Source: Bradyrhizobium retamae
GTDB lineage: Bacteria > Pseudomonadota > Alphaproteobacteria > Rhizobiales > Xanthobacteraceae
DNA length: 64,000 nt
Assembly: GCF_001440415.1 (NCBI RefSeq)
Contig: NZ_LLYA01000090.1
Location: 62,001-126,000, forward strand
Direction of reading: 5' to 3'
Each line of letters begins with the position of its first letter. The stretch's first letter is position 1. A model generated the notes under the pieces. The model searched no databases and had not been told where the DNA came from. It was given only the letters and a program-made list of their open reading frames with translations. This document shows, piece after piece, positions 1 through 9,228 of this stretch. The position numbers and the translations under genes were made by a program.

Positions 1-609
1 CACGGAAAGATCGGCCCAGATCTCGGATTCGAACACGCTGCCGCCGGCCTCGAACACGCCGACGACCGTCCAGCGCGTGGCGCCGAACGATACCGTGGAG
101 CCGAGGTCTAGTCCTTCAAATTCCCGCAGCAATGCCTTGCCGACCACCACCTCGTTGCTGCCGCGATTGAACATGCGGCCTGCGGTGATGCGAACATCCT
201 TGCGCAACTCGGAGCCCTGTTCGCCGATCCCGCGCAGCGGCAGATTGGCCTTGGTCTTGGTCGTGCGCTTGATGCCGTCGACGACAAGATAGAGTTCCGG
301 CGAGATAAGCGGCTTGCCGTCGCTGCCGCGCGCGATGCCGGGTCCATCCTCGATCAACCGCACCTGATCGCGGCTCACGGTGCTGTTGATCTCGGCCTGC
401 GAGCCGGCCCGCAGCACGATGGCAATGTCGTCGGCGCCGGATCCCGCAATGGTGCGCTGGAAGCCGTTGGCCATCGCCAGGAATGCGAGCAGCACGATCA
501 CCACCAGTGCGATCGCGATCACCGTCGAGAGCGAGAGCCAGCGGCGCTGCGAGATGCTCTTGAGATTGATGGCGGTGACCGCCGCCACTTGAAGCCAAAG
601 CGAACGCAT
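1..609 (-). CDS. ABC transporter permease, FtsX/MacB type (partial, runs off left edge)
   Basis: The reverse strand reads from an ATG at 609 to the window edge, giving about 203 residues that begin MRSLWLQVAAVTAINLKSIS. A short cytoplasmic N-terminus is followed by one strong membrane segment (about residues 24-46, rich in V, I and L) and then an extracytoplasmic region. That is the start of a MacB-periplasmic-domain/FtsX permease. The start lies 2 bases after the stop of the upstream permease, so the two are almost certainly co-translated. It would be one of two different permease subunits served by the ATPase at 1769-2467 and the adaptor at 2497-3570. The C-terminal transmembrane segments lie outside the window, so I cannot tell whether it is intact. 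Confidence 0.85.
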   Translation of the reverse strand, partial: MRSLWLQVAAVTAINLKSISQRRWLSLSTVIAIALVVIVLLAFLAMANGFQRTIAGSGADDIAIVLRAGSQAEINSTVSRDQVRLIEDGPGIARGSDGKPLISPELYLVVDGIKRTTKTKANLPLRGIGEQGSELRKDVRITAGRMFNRGSNEVVVGKALLREFEGLDLGSTVSFGATRWTVVGVFEAGGSVFESEIWADLSV

Positions 610-611
610 GT

Positions 612-1772
612 CTATCCCCGTCCGAGCGCGGTTGCAATTTTGAGTCGCATGGCGTTGAGCGCCGGGATGATCCCGGTGATCAGCCCCAGCGCGATCATCA
701 GCGCCAGCCCCTGCAGAGCTATGGTCGGTGATACGGCAAAACCGGGCACGACGTTGGCGAGGCTGTTGCGCAGCGCCATGGCGATCAGGGCCGCGATCGC
801 CAGTCCGGGAATTCCGCCGAGCAGCGCCAGCAACACGGATTCGCCGAGCACCATCGTTAGGATTCGTGGGCCTGAAAATCCGAGCGTCTTCAATACGCCG
901 ATCTCGCGGGTGCGCTCCCGGATCGACAGCGCCATCGTGTTGCCGACGATCATCAGGATGGTGACGAAGGCGGCGCCGACCACCAGCAACACGATCAGCG
1001 CGATGTTGCCGAACTGCGCCGCAAAGGCCTTGCCGAAGGCCTTTTCAGTGTCGGTCGAGGTCTCGGCGGTGGAATTGGCGAACATCGCGTCGATTGTCTT
1101 GGCCACGCGATCGTTATTTTCGGGGGAGGTGGTCTGGAGGATCATCCAGCCGATGGTGTCTTTTCCGAAACTGCGGGTCTCGTCGAAATAGGCGTACTGG
1201 AACAGGAGGAAGTTGGTGTCGACATGCTGGGCCTTGCCCTTGATGATGCCGGCAATGGTGAGATCCCAGGTATGGCCGCCGCTCTTCTGGCTGAAGATGT
1301 TGCTATTGAGAGGAATGCGGTCGCCGATCTTCCAGCCCCATTTCTGCGCCAGGCTTTCGCCGACCACCGCGCTGCCGCGGTCCCGCATGAAGGCCTGAAG
1401 CTGCTCGAGCGGAACCTCGAACTCGCTGCGGTAGACGTCGAAATAGGTGTTCGGCTCGACCGCGAGCGCCATGATGAAGTTCTTCGGGTCCTGATAGTAG
1501 CCGCCGAACCAGTTGGCGAAGGTCACCTGCCGCACCCCTTCCACCGCGCGCACGCGGTTGAAATAGGCGATCGGCATCGGCTGGGTGAAGTTGATCTTGT
1601 TGACGGTGATCATCCGGTCCGCGGCGGCGGCATCCTCGCCGGCCGTGAAGGCACGGTAGAAACCGGCGAGCACGCCGAAGATCATGAAGGCGATCAGGAT
1701 CGACACGATCATCAGGCAAGCGCGCAATTTGCGGCGGAACAGGTTTTTCCGCACCAGGTCGAAGTCGTTCAC
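612..1772 (-). CDS. ABC transporter permease, FtsX family
   Basis: This 386-residue inner-membrane permease has one N-terminal membrane segment (LMIVSILIAFMIFGVLAGF), a large extracytoplasmic domain and three C-terminal membrane segments (around IVLLVVGAAFVTILMIVG). That is the 1+3 layout of FtsX/MacB/LolC-E permeases. I chose the GTG at 1772 because it overlaps the ATPase stop by four bases (GTGA), and because the reading frame upstream of it is an antisense-looking Arg-rich tail inside the ATPase gene. Its partners are the ATPase (1769-2467), the HlyD-type adaptor (2497-3570) and the second permease (1-609). Two separate permease genes suggest a heterodimer, as in LolCDE-like or DevBCA-like exporters. 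The substrate cannot be read from the sequence. Confidence 0.9.
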   Translation of the reverse strand: MNDFDLVRKNLFRRKLRACLMIVSILIAFMIFGVLAGFYRAFTAGEDAAAADRMITVNKINFTQPMPIAYFNRVRAVEGVRQVTFANWFGGYYQDPKNFIMALAVEPNTYFDVYRSEFEVPLEQLQAFMRDRGSAVVGESLAQKWGWKIGDRIPLNSNIFSQKSGGHTWDLTIAGIIKGKAQHVDTNFLLFQYAYFDETRSFGKDTIGWMILQTTSPENNDRVAKTIDAMFANSTAETSTDTEKAFGKAFAAQFGNIALIVLLVVGAAFVTILMIVGNTMALSIRERTREIGVLKTLGFSGPRILTMVLGESVLLALLGGIPGLAIAALIAMALRNSLANVVPGFAVSPTIALQGLALMIALGLITGIIPALNAMRLKIATALGRG

Positions 1773-2467
1773 GCGGCAAGCTCCCGTTCGACGAAGCGGC
1801 CCTTGTCGAGATGCAAGACGCGTTTGGCATAGTTTGCCGCCGCGGGATCGTGGGTGACCATCACGATGGTCTTGCCGAGCTCGCCGTTGAGCAGTTGCAG
1901 GATCGATAAGATTTCGTCGGCGGATTGACGGTCGAGATCGCCGGTCGGCTCGTCGCACAGCAACAGGTTCGGGTCCGAGACGATGGCGCGCGCAATCGCC
2001 ACGCGCTGCTGCTGGCCGCCCGACATTTCGCGCGGACGGTGCTTGACGCGATCGGCAAGCCCGACCACGGAAAGCGCGGTGTGAACACGCTCGGCGCGTT
2101 CTTTGCTGCGCAATTTGGTGAGCAGCAACGGCAACTCGACATTCTGCGCCGCCGTCAGCATCGGCATCAGATTATAGAACTGGAAAATGAAGCCAATATT
2201 GGCGGCTCGCCAGGCCGCCAATTCGCCCTCGGAGAGGCCGTCGATGCGATGGTCCGCCACCGCAATCTCGCCCGCGTCGACGCGATCGATGCCGCCCAGC
2301 AAGTTGAGTAGCGTCGTCTTGCCCGAACCCGATGGTCCCATGACGGCAACGAAATCGCCGCGGGGAATCGCAAGATCGAGATGGTCGAAAATCGAGATCG
2401 TCTCCTTGCCCTTGGTGAAGCGCTTGCTTACGCCGGTAAGGCGGACCATCGGGTGTTCGGCTGTCAC
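1769..2467 (-). CDS. ABC transporter ATP-binding protein, MacB/LolD type
   Basis: This is a 232-residue ATPase. It has Walker [10 protein letters not shown] (about residues 44-52), a signature MSGGQQQR, Walker [13 protein letters not shown] and the switch histidine in MVTHD. The DEPTGDLD form and the length are typical of the LolD/MacB/FtsE subfamily that works with FtsX-type permeases. It follows the adaptor gene by 29 bases and overlaps the next permease by four bases. It should power export or extraction across the inner membrane for the permeases at 1-609 and 612-1772. Confidence 0.93.
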   Translation of the reverse strand: MTAEHPMVRLTGVSKRFTKGKETISIFDHLDLAIPRGDFVAVMGPSGSGKTTLLNLLGGIDRVDAGEIAVADHRIDGLSEGELAAWRAANIGFIFQFYNLMPMLTAAQNVELPLLLTKLRSKERAERVHTALSVVGLADRVKHRPREMSGGQQQRVAIARAIVSDPNLLLCDEPTGDLDRQSADEILSILQLLNGELGKTIVMVTHDPAAANYAKRVLHLDKGRFVERELAA

Positions 2468-2496
2468 GTTTGTCTCCTCTTTGAATCGGTCGGGAG

Positions 2497-3570
2497 CTAG
2501 TTCGCGGCGCTGGCGTCGGCGGAGCCGTTGGCCTTGGCTTCGCGCATAAAATTCACCTTCACCGCCATGTCGGGCAGGATGCGCGGGTCCTTCTTTTCGA
2601 AGCGAATGCGGACCTTCACCGTGGCCTTCTCGCGGTTTGCTGTCGGCACGATCGCGATGACCGAGGCGGGAATGGTCCAGTCCGGATAGGCATCCAGCAC
2701 CGCATTCACGGGACCGCCAGGGGTGACGCGACCAATGAAGGCCTCGTTGACGTCGACCTCGATTTCGATCGAATCCATGTCGACGATGGTGCAGATGCCG
2801 GTGCGGGTATAGCCGCCGACCGACATTGGCGAAATCATCTCGCCGGGTTGCGCGCTGCGGTCGATGACGACGCCGGCAAACGGTGCGCGGATTTGATGCT
2901 TGTCGAGCATCGAGGCGCTGCGCTTGGCGTCGATCTTGGCGGTCTCGAGTTGCGACTGCGCCTGGCGCAATTGCGCGCTGAGCACGCCGACCCGAGCCTG
3001 CGCCTTGGTCAGATCAGCCTCGGTGGCAAAGTTCTTCTGCGACAATGTCTGTACCCGCGACATGATCCGGCTCGCATCCTCAAGATCGGCGGTGATCGCG
3101 GCGACGGCGGCGTCGGCGGTCTCGACACGCGAGCGCGCCAGTTCATAGTCCCTTTCAGCCAGCACGCTGTCGAGCCGCGCGACGACTTGCCCTTCGGCCA
3201 CCGTCCTGCCTTCGTCGGTGAAGACCTCGACCACCTTGCCGGTAATCTCGGCCGCAACGGTTGCCTTACGGCGCGCCACCACATAGCCGGAGGCCGCCAG
3301 GCTGCCGGCCGCCTTGCCATTCGTTGCGCCCTGCTGAGACTGCTGCTGCGCTTGCAGCTGTGAGGCAGGCTGCGGTGCGGTTTGCGATGTACTCTCTTTG
3401 GGCTGATCCTGCCTGCGCAATTCGAAGGCGGCAAAGGCCGCAAACGCGACGACGACGCAGGCGGCAACGGCCGCCGAGATCGGCAGCCAGCGGCTCTTCG
3501 GTCGTTCCACCTTGTTGGCGCTGCGATCGATGGTCAGCGATCTCAGCAATTTGCTCTTGTCTTCGCGCAT
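2497..3570 (-). CDS. HlyD/MacA-family periplasmic adaptor subunit
   Basis: A 357-residue membrane-fusion protein. A short cytoplasmic N-terminus is followed by a membrane anchor (about residues 29-52). Next come a Gln/Ser-rich linker, a biotinyl-lipoyl-like half (SGYVVARRKATVAAEITGKV), a coiled-coil hairpin (about residues 135-215) and the second lipoyl half (IRAPFAGVVIDRSAQPGEMI). The C-terminal beta-barrel contains the usual VKVRIRFEKKDPRILPDM pattern. It is the first gene of the efflux operon that runs left to the window edge. It would link the inner-membrane ABC complex to an outer-membrane channel; no TolC-like gene is present here, so that partner would be encoded elsewhere. Confidence 0.9.
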   Translation of the reverse strand: MREDKSKLLRSLTIDRSANKVERPKSRWLPISAAVAACVVVAFAAFAAFELRRQDQPKESTSQTAPQPASQLQAQQQSQQGATNGKAAGSLAASGYVVARRKATVAAEITGKVVEVFTDEGRTVAEGQVVARLDSVLAERDYELARSRVETADAAVAAITADLEDASRIMSRVQTLSQKNFATEADLTKAQARVGVLSAQLRQAQSQLETAKIDAKRSASMLDKHQIRAPFAGVVIDRSAQPGEMISPMSVGGYTRTGICTIVDMDSIEIEVDVNEAFIGRVTPGGPVNAVLDAYPDWTIPASVIAIVPTANREKATVKVRIRFEKKDPRILPDMAVKVNFMREAKANGSADASAAN

Positions 3571-4111
3571 CGTTCATTTCCATCCGGCTGCTCGCTGCAG
3601 CTTCCGCGCGGCGACATCGTTCTCGCGCGGGCGGTCTCTCTTACAGCCGATCTACATGTCTCGCCATAGCAGCGGTCGAGCCCTCAGCCTTTTTCGTGAG
3701 GCGGCGACCCCAGCTCGGTTGTAGATCACGTTCAGCTCTCGCGCGCGCCAGGCGGCGCCCGTTTTTCGACGAGCGAATTGCGGAAATCTAAAGCCGAATG
3801 GCGATAGAAGCAATTCTTGGAACCAGCAAGAGTTGTATCCGTTGCGCCGCCAATTGCGGCCGTCAGCATCGCGGATCCCTGCGTGGACGCCTATGATCCT
3901 GAAATGACCTCAAACCCGGCAAAATCTTGCCGTCGGAACCCTGTCATTGGACCCAGCGTATGTTTTTCGGCGCAAAGATACATAATGCTAGGGTTGAGGG
4001 CCCACCAGCGGGAGGGCTTTCTTAAAACGCTACTTCGGGCGCTCGCATTTGCCAATGTTCCAGGACAAGAGCTTGAGGAGTCGCGGAAGCCTCATCGTGG
4101 TTGATCTGCCT
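3571..4111. other. Intergenic region between divergent genes
   Basis: About 540 bases lie between the adaptor gene (minus) and the DUF2066 gene (plus). The stretch is visibly less GC-rich than its neighbours in 3780-4000. It must hold both divergent promoters. I see no convincing coding region: a 95-codon frame at 3817-4104 has no family features or good ribosome-binding site. I see no clear palindrome or terminator. Confidence 0.5.
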
Positions 4112-4978
4112 ATGACAAGACGCCAGCCTGTTTTGATATGGCTTGGCGCAGCCACCATCGTCAGGATGCTCCTTGCAGTAGCCGTGGTTTGGTGCGCGAG
4201 CGCGATGGCGGCGGCGGGAGCTGATCTGTATCGGGCGCAGACCGTCGTCACGGGACAGGACGAGGCCAACCGAATCATCGGCTTTGCCTTCTGTCTGGAG
4301 GACGTCCTGATCAAGGTATCCGGCGCACAGAAACTCGCAGGCGACCGTCGATTGGCGGCGTACAAATCGAACGCGAAAAGTTTCGTCAGGGCATTCAATT
4401 ATCGCGACCAGTTTTTGGGTAAGCCTGTTCGTGACGAGCAGGGCACCCGTGATCGGCCCTACGATCTGACGGTCGACTTCGAGGAAAAGAAAATCAACGG
4501 CATTCTCAAGGCGCTTGGTCTCAAGCCGTGGCTTTCACATCGGCCGCGCCTGGCCGTCTTTGTCGAGATGGAGAACGGCACGAGGGACTTTATCGTCACG
4601 GTGGATGGAGCTCAGTCCGATTTGCAGCGCGACGCGTTGCTCGCAGCCGCCGACAGGCGCGGGATGAACATCGTGCTGCCCAGCATGGCTGCGTTGGCGA
4701 AGTCGGGCCTCGAAGGCGCGAAGCTCGAGACTGTGCCATCGTCGGGCCTGGCGCCGCTCGCGACCGAGCAGGGTGGGGAAGTCGCGTTGGTCGGACATCT
4801 GGTGTGGAGCGATCGCGAGCTTGGGTGGATCACGCGTTGGCGAATGGACTGGCAAGGCCGGACGCACCGCTGGCAAGTACGCCGCGTGACGTTCGATGAG
4901 GCCTTCCGACGTGGCATCGGCGGCGCGGCCCAGATTTTATCAGATAACGGCGATCCGGGCGGCCGCGCCAGACACTGA
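4112..4978 (+). CDS. Exported DUF2066 domain-containing protein
   Basis: From the ATG at 4112 the protein is 288 residues. It starts with a charged n-region and a hydrophobic stretch ending in SAMAAAGA, a plausible signal peptide or anchor. An in-frame ATG at 4049 would add 21 residues before the signal, so I prefer 4112. The body matches the DUF2066 pattern: YRAQTVVTGQDEANRIIGFA near the mature N-terminus, then DVLIKVSGAQKL, a middle beta-rich domain with GHLVWSDRELGWITRW, and RWQVRRVTFDEAF near the end. The family's function is unknown; members are envelope proteins. It is a single gene with no obvious operon partner. Confidence 0.75.
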   Translation: MTRRQPVLIWLGAATIVRMLLAVAVVWCASAMAAAGADLYRAQTVVTGQDEANRIIGFAFCLEDVLIKVSGAQKLAGDRRLAAYKSNAKSFVRAFNYRDQFLGKPVRDEQGTRDRPYDLTVDFEEKKINGILKALGLKPWLSHRPRLAVFVEMENGTRDFIVTVDGAQSDLQRDALLAAADRRGMNIVLPSMAALAKSGLEGAKLETVPSSGLAPLATEQGGEVALVGHLVWSDRELGWITRWRMDWQGRTHRWQVRRVTFDEAFRRGIGGAAQILSDNGDPGGRARH

Positions 4979-5010
4979 CGGAATTGGCCGCGGGTTGGCG
5001 GGATGGAGCT

Positions 5011-6024
5011 TCACCCGATTTCGATCGCCACCTTTCCGAAATGCGCGCCGCTCTCCATGTGCGCAAAAGCGTCCTTGGTCTGATCGAAATTGAACGTTCT
5101 GTCGATCACCGGCTTCATGCCGTTGGTGGTGATCGCATCCACCATCGCCTGGAGATCCTCGACCGATCCGACGGTGACGCCCTGCAGCCGCTGCTGCTGC
5201 ATGACCATCAAGGGGAGCCGCAGATCGGACGGCGGCGGCCCGGCGAGCACGCCGATAAACGCGATCGTGCCGCCGATCCTGGTCGCCCGGATCGATTCGT
5301 TCAGTGTGCCGACCCCGCCGACCTCCACGACTAGGTCGACGCCCTGACCGCTCCATTCGCGGGCTTTCTTCCCCCAGTCGGGCGCCGTCTTGTAGTTCAA
5401 GGTAAAGTCTGCACCGAGCTGCTTGAGGCGTTCGATCTTTGCATCGCTGGACGAGGTCGCGATCACGCGCGCGCCGCACATTTTGGCGAACTGGACTGCG
5501 AACAGGGACACGCCGCCGGTCCCCTGCGTCAGAACGGTTTGACCGGGCTTCACGCCGCCGAGCTTGACGATCGCGCTCCAGGCCGTGAGCCCGGCGCAGG
5601 GAAGCGCGGCGGCTTCGATGTCGCTGAGGTGCTCCGGCGTCCGGACCAGCGCGTGCTTCGGAAAGACGCGATACTCGCTCAGGACGCCGTCGACCGCGCC
5701 GCCGAGGGCCGAGCGCATTTTTGCTTCACTCGGTTCGCCGCCGATCCAGCCTTCGAAGAAACTGCCGATGACGCGGTCGCCGGCTGCGAATTCCCGCACG
5801 CCCGGGCCGACCCGCTCGACCACGCCCGCGCCATCCGAAACCGGCACGAGTGGAAATTTCTGACGCGTGCCGTACCCGCCCTTGACGGTGATGAGATCGC
5901 GATAGTTCAGCGTTGCCGCCCTGAGCCGAACCAGCACCTGGCCGTCGCCGGGCTCCGGCGCAGGCTTGTCCACGAGGGCAAGTCCATCGATTCCGCTCGG
6001 TCCCTGCAGTTCGTAGCACTTCAA
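5011..6024 (-). CDS. Zinc-type/quinone-oxidoreductase-like alcohol dehydrogenase (MDR superfamily)
   Basis: This 337-residue NAD(P)-dependent medium-chain reductase has a GroES-like N-domain (LRAATLNYRDLITVKGGYG, VPVSDGAGVVERVGPGV). A Rossmann domain follows (GTGGVSLFAVQFAKMCGARV). The usual catalytic zinc Cys/His set is not evident and the structural-zinc Cys cluster is missing. It may therefore be a zinc-independent quinone oxidoreductase or enoyl reductase rather than a true alcohol dehydrogenase. It is the last gene of the long minus-strand run, 73 bases after the azoreductase-like gene, and may reduce a ring-opening product. Its membership in the operon is less certain than that of the other genes because of this gap. 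Confidence 0.85.
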   Translation of the reverse strand: MKCYELQGPSGIDGLALVDKPAPEPGDGQVLVRLRAATLNYRDLITVKGGYGTRQKFPLVPVSDGAGVVERVGPGVREFAAGDRVIGSFFEGWIGGEPSEAKMRSALGGAVDGVLSEYRVFPKHALVRTPEHLSDIEAAALPCAGLTAWSAIVKLGGVKPGQTVLTQGTGGVSLFAVQFAKMCGARVIATSSSDAKIERLKQLGADFTLNYKTAPDWGKKAREWSGQGVDLVVEVGGVGTLNESIRATRIGGTIAFIGVLAGPPPSDLRLPLMVMQQQRLQGVTVGSVEDLQAMVDAITTNGMKPVIDRTFNFDQTKDAFAHMESGAHFGKVAIEIG

Positions 6025-6097
6025 CGGAGATCTCCTTCGACGCGGTCCAGTAAGCGCTATATTGCCGCAAATGTTCCGGTTCCGCCAACCTCGCGAG

Positions 6098-6724
6098 TCA
6101 GAATCGCGCGGCCATCTCGGCCAGCCGCCGATGCGCGCCTTCGCGAGCCGCCCGGATCGGTTCTAGCGGCCCCGTCGTCGGTCCAATCGGCACGACACGC
6201 ACATCGCTGACGCCGATGAACCGCAGCGCCTCACGCAGGTAGGGCGTCGCCATGTCGATGCGGCCGCGATTCATGCCGGTGACGAAGTCGCTGCCGCTTG
6301 CGAGAATGACGATTGTCGGCCGGTCCTTGAACAAAGGCAAATAGCCTTGCGCCGGGTCGAAGCGGAACGCCAGCCCGGGCTGCGTGATCACGTCGATCCA
6401 TTGCTTCAGCTTATAAGGAATGCCAAAATTCCACATCGGCGTCGAGATCAGCACGCGGTCGGCGAGTGCAAAGCGGATGGCGATGCGCTCGGCGACCGCA
6501 AAGGCGTCGCGCTGTGAATCGGTGAAGGCCCGCCCATTGATGCGGGCATATTTGGCCTCCAGCACGTAGCCTTCGAATTCCGGCAGGTGATCCCGCCACA
6601 GGTTCATCACGTCGACGTCCCAGTCGGGGCGTGCCTGGCGGAAGCCGTCGACAAAGACGCGCGCGCCGGCGGAAGATTCCGAGTCCGCGCGCGGCGAGCA
6701 GCTCAGGTGAAAGAGTTTTGGCAT
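6098..6724 (-). CDS. FMN-dependent NADH-azoreductase/quinone reductase-like flavoprotein
   Basis: From the ATG at 6724 the protein is 208 residues, the usual AzoR/NQO1-like size. Family features are MPKLFHLSCSPR with a phosphate-binding Ser-rich loop (RADSESS) and the diagnostic TPMWNFGIPYKLKQWID followed by PGLAFRFDP, and GSDF near the second flavin contact. The frame continues upstream into the neighbouring gene, but that part has no family match. It lies 13 bases after the SMP-30 fusion gene. It probably reduces quinones, azo or nitro compounds with NAD(P)H; in this operon it may recycle a quinone-like intermediate, which is inference. Confidence 0.87.
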   Translation of the reverse strand: MPKLFHLSCSPRADSESSAGARVFVDGFRQARPDWDVDVMNLWRDHLPEFEGYVLEAKYARINGRAFTDSQRDAFAVAERIAIRFALADRVLISTPMWNFGIPYKLKQWIDVITQPGLAFRFDPAQGYLPLFKDRPTIVILASGSDFVTGMNRGRIDMATPYLREALRFIGVSDVRVVPIGPTTGPLEPIRAAREGAHRRLAEMAARF

Positions 6725-6737
6725 GGCCGGGCCCTGG

Positions 6738-8315
6738 TCATCCCAGTCCCCGGATGACCGCGTCTGCGTTGGTGACGACGGCGACGTTCTGCATGGCAAA
6801 ATTGATGGAGGCGTTGTGCCAGTCGGCGTTCATGGTTGAGCAGCAGTCTTCCGGCACGATCATGAAGTAGCCTTTGTCGGCGCCGGTGCGAGCGGTGTGC
6901 TCGACCGACATGTTGGTCCAGGCGCCGGTATTGATGATCATGTCGCGGCCGGTCGCCTTCAGGATGGTCTCCAGCCGCGTGCCTTCCCAGGCGCTCATGC
7001 GCATCTTCTCGACCACGAAATCGCCGGCACGCGGCTCAAGCCCCGGCACCGCGGCAGCACCCCAGCTTCCGCGCACCATCGCGCCGTTGTCGACCAGTCC
7101 CTCGAACAGCGGCGCGTTGAGCGTGACGCCGGGCGCGCCCGGTTCGACGATGAACCAGACATGGATGATGACGACGCCGCGCGCCCGCGCGACATCGGCA
7201 AGGCGGCGGACATTGTCGACCACCCGCTGCTGGTGCGCATGGACGGGTGAGCCGGAATCGGCGAACGCACCGCCCTCCATGATCACATCGTTCTGCAGAT
7301 CCTGAATGATCATGGCGCAGCGGCGCGGATCGAGCTGCATGTCGCCGCTGGTAAATTGTGGTGAGGCGGGCTGCGCGGCACCGATATCGGGGCCGGTCGA
7401 AATCCGCCCGCTCATATAGGGCTCGTGGCGCGGCCCGGCCTTGACCGGAATCGCATAGACCGAATGCGTGGCGGTCAGATAGAGCGTGCGAAACTCGGGT
7501 CCGCCCCAGGTGAGATTGGCGACGAGTTCGGGAACGCGCACCTTGCCGAGCAACTCGCCCGCGGACGAATAGACCCAGACGCCGCCGGGCGCCGTGACCC
7601 AGACATTGCCGCGCTGATCGCACTTCATGCCGTCGGGCAGACCGGGCTCTAGCTCGGAACGGATGCCGCTGGCGAAGACGCGCGCGTTGGCGAGCGAGCC
7701 ATCAGTTTCGACGTCGAAGGCGCGGATCAGCGCCTGCGTGGTGTCGTTGACGTAAAGCAGGCGCTCGTCGGGCGAAAAACAAAGTCCGTTCGGCTGATCG
7801 AACATGTGCCGATCGACCACGAGTTTCGGTGGGCCACCGCCGGGCGGCACGCGAAAAACGCCCTGAAAGCCGAGCTGGCGCGGCCGCTCGACGCCGTAGA
7901 CCGGCATGCGGCCGTACCAGGGATCGCTGAAATAGATCGCGCCGCTCGAATGCACGCAGACATCGTTCGGGCTGTTGAGCTCCTGATTCTCGAAATGCGA
8001 GGCAATCACCTCGCGCCTTCCGTCGGAGCGCTCGCGGATCAATGACGAGGTGGCGTGTTCGCAGACGATCAAATTGAGCTCGACGTCATACGTCATGCCG
8101 TTGCATTTGTGGGAAGGGCGCTTGACCTCGACGACACCGCGCTTCGCATCCCATCGCCGACGCACGTCGGCCGGCATATCCGAAAACAGCAGATAATGAT
8201 GGGTGGGGTGCCAGATCGGCCCCTCCGTGAATTCAAAGCCCGTACCGACCTGGCCGACCGGTGCGTAAGGATCGATCAGGGTCTCGAATTCCGGGCGCAG
8301 CGTGACGTGGGTCAT
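6738..8315 (-). CDS. Fusion: SMP-30/gluconolactonase-like lactonase + isochorismatase-like hydrolase
   Basis: This 525-residue protein has two domains. Residues 1 to about 300 form an SMP-30/gluconolactonase beta-propeller. Its likely metal ligands are kept: E31 in FTEGPIW, N176 in QPNGLCFSPDERLLYVND and D228 in LPDGMKCD. Residues about 325-525 form an isochorismatase-like (cysteine hydrolase) fold with D339 in MIIQDLQND and K437 in FVVEKMRMSAW. The usual nucleophilic cysteine is replaced by Ser470 (codon TCG at 6906-6908) in TGAWTNMSVEHTARTG. The fusion would couple lactone opening with a second hydrolysis, or with a non-cysteine reaction like that of true isochorismatases. Spacing is 19 bases from the upstream lactonase gene and 13 to the next gene. 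Confidence 0.88.
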   Translation of the reverse strand: MTHVTLRPEFETLIDPYAPVGQVGTGFEFTEGPIWHPTHHYLLFSDMPADVRRRWDAKRGVVEVKRPSHKCNGMTYDVELNLIVCEHATSSLIRERSDGRREVIASHFENQELNSPNDVCVHSSGAIYFSDPWYGRMPVYGVERPRQLGFQGVFRVPPGGGPPKLVVDRHMFDQPNGLCFSPDERLLYVNDTTQALIRAFDVETDGSLANARVFASGIRSELEPGLPDGMKCDQRGNVWVTAPGGVWVYSSAGELLGKVRVPELVANLTWGGPEFRTLYLTATHSVYAIPVKAGPRHEPYMSGRISTGPDIGAAQPASPQFTSGDMQLDPRRCAMIIQDLQNDVIMEGGAFADSGSPVHAHQQRVVDNVRRLADVARARGVVIIHVWFIVEPGAPGVTLNAPLFEGLVDNGAMVRGSWGAAAVPGLEPRAGDFVVEKMRMSAWEGTRLETILKATGRDMIINTGAWTNMSVEHTARTGADKGYFMIVPEDCCSTMNADWHNASINFAMQNVAVVTNADAVIRGLG

Positions 8316-8334
8316 CGGTCCGTCCTTTCAGCGC

Positions 8335-9183
8335 TCAGGCCGGAAACCAGTTGCGTTGCGGCAGGCTCTGCACCACGGGGCCGGGCACTTGGTCATGGAG
8401 CCGGCCGACCACCATGCCGCCTTCGATCTTGGCCGGCCGGTCGTGCACCGGGAGCAGGTAGCGCGAATTGCTCAGGAGCTTTTTGATGGCTGCCTTCTCC
8501 GCCCGCTTGCTGGTACCGTGATTGCCTGTCGTGCGCGGTTCCCAATCGTGAATTTCGTTGAAGGGCGTGACGATCTGGTCGTTGAAGTCGTAGATCACAT
8601 CGCCGCAGATGGTGGCGATGCCGTCGGCGGTATGAACGTGGATGTTCATCGAACCTTCGGTGTGGGCGTTGGCGGCATCGCAATAGACGCCCGGCATCAG
8701 TTCGATCGGGCCGGTCACCTCGAGATCGAGGAAACGCAGCGCGCTCTTGGTGTGCAGGCGGTCGATCAGATGCTTGATATCGGGCGCCGGATATTGCGGA
8801 TGCATCAACCCCGAGACGGAATATTCCAGCTCCTTGCGGTTGAGCACGACGGTGGTGTTCATCGGAAACAAATCGTCCTTGCCGGCATGATCGATGTGCA
8901 GATGGGTGTGGCAGACGAAGCGGACGTCGCCCATGCGCACGCCGTGGCGAGCGAGCTGGTTCTCGATCATGTTCTCGTGGTATTGCAGGCCACGCATGCC
9001 CAGCGTTTCCATGATCTGGTTGGAACGGTAGCCGGTGTCGATCACCACCGGATAGGGCCCGCCGACGATCAGGAAGCCGAGCGTCAGGACACGGCGGGTC
9101 CTGCCGCAATCGCGGCCGAGCACGAGAAAGCTCGATTCCAGTTCGATATCCCCATAGTCGAGGATTTTGATTTCAAGCGGCAT
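8335..9183 (-). CDS. Metallo-beta-lactamase-fold hydrolase, N-acyl-homoserine-lactonase family
   Basis: A 282-residue di-metal hydrolase. The HxHxDH motif is CHTHLHIDHAG (H94, H96, D98, H99). A later His is in DAANAHTEGSM and the bridging Asp is in CGDVIYD, so the metal site looks complete. The overall layout resembles AttM/AiiB-type lactonases. In this operon a role in opening a lactone, lactam or similar ring of the catabolic substrate is more likely than quorum quenching, though the sequence cannot separate these. It lies 45 bases after the amidohydrolase gene and 19 bases before the SMP-30 fusion gene. Confidence 0.87.
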   Translation of the reverse strand: MPLEIKILDYGDIELESSFLVLGRDCGRTRRVLTLGFLIVGGPYPVVIDTGYRSNQIMETLGMRGLQYHENMIENQLARHGVRMGDVRFVCHTHLHIDHAGKDDLFPMNTTVVLNRKELEYSVSGLMHPQYPAPDIKHLIDRLHTKSALRFLDLEVTGPIELMPGVYCDAANAHTEGSMNIHVHTADGIATICGDVIYDFNDQIVTPFNEIHDWEPRTTGNHGTSKRAEKAAIKKLLSNSRYLLPVHDRPAKIEGGMVVGRLHDQVPGPVVQSLPQRNWFPA

Positions 9184-9228
9184 ATGTTCCCTCCCACGTT
9201 CTTTTAATCGGCGGATCCGCGTGCGCCA

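Noticed and set aside
3817..4104. A 95-codon frame upstream of the DUF2066 gene
   Set aside because: It has no recognisable domain or ribosome-binding site and overlaps the likely promoter region; composition looks non-coding.
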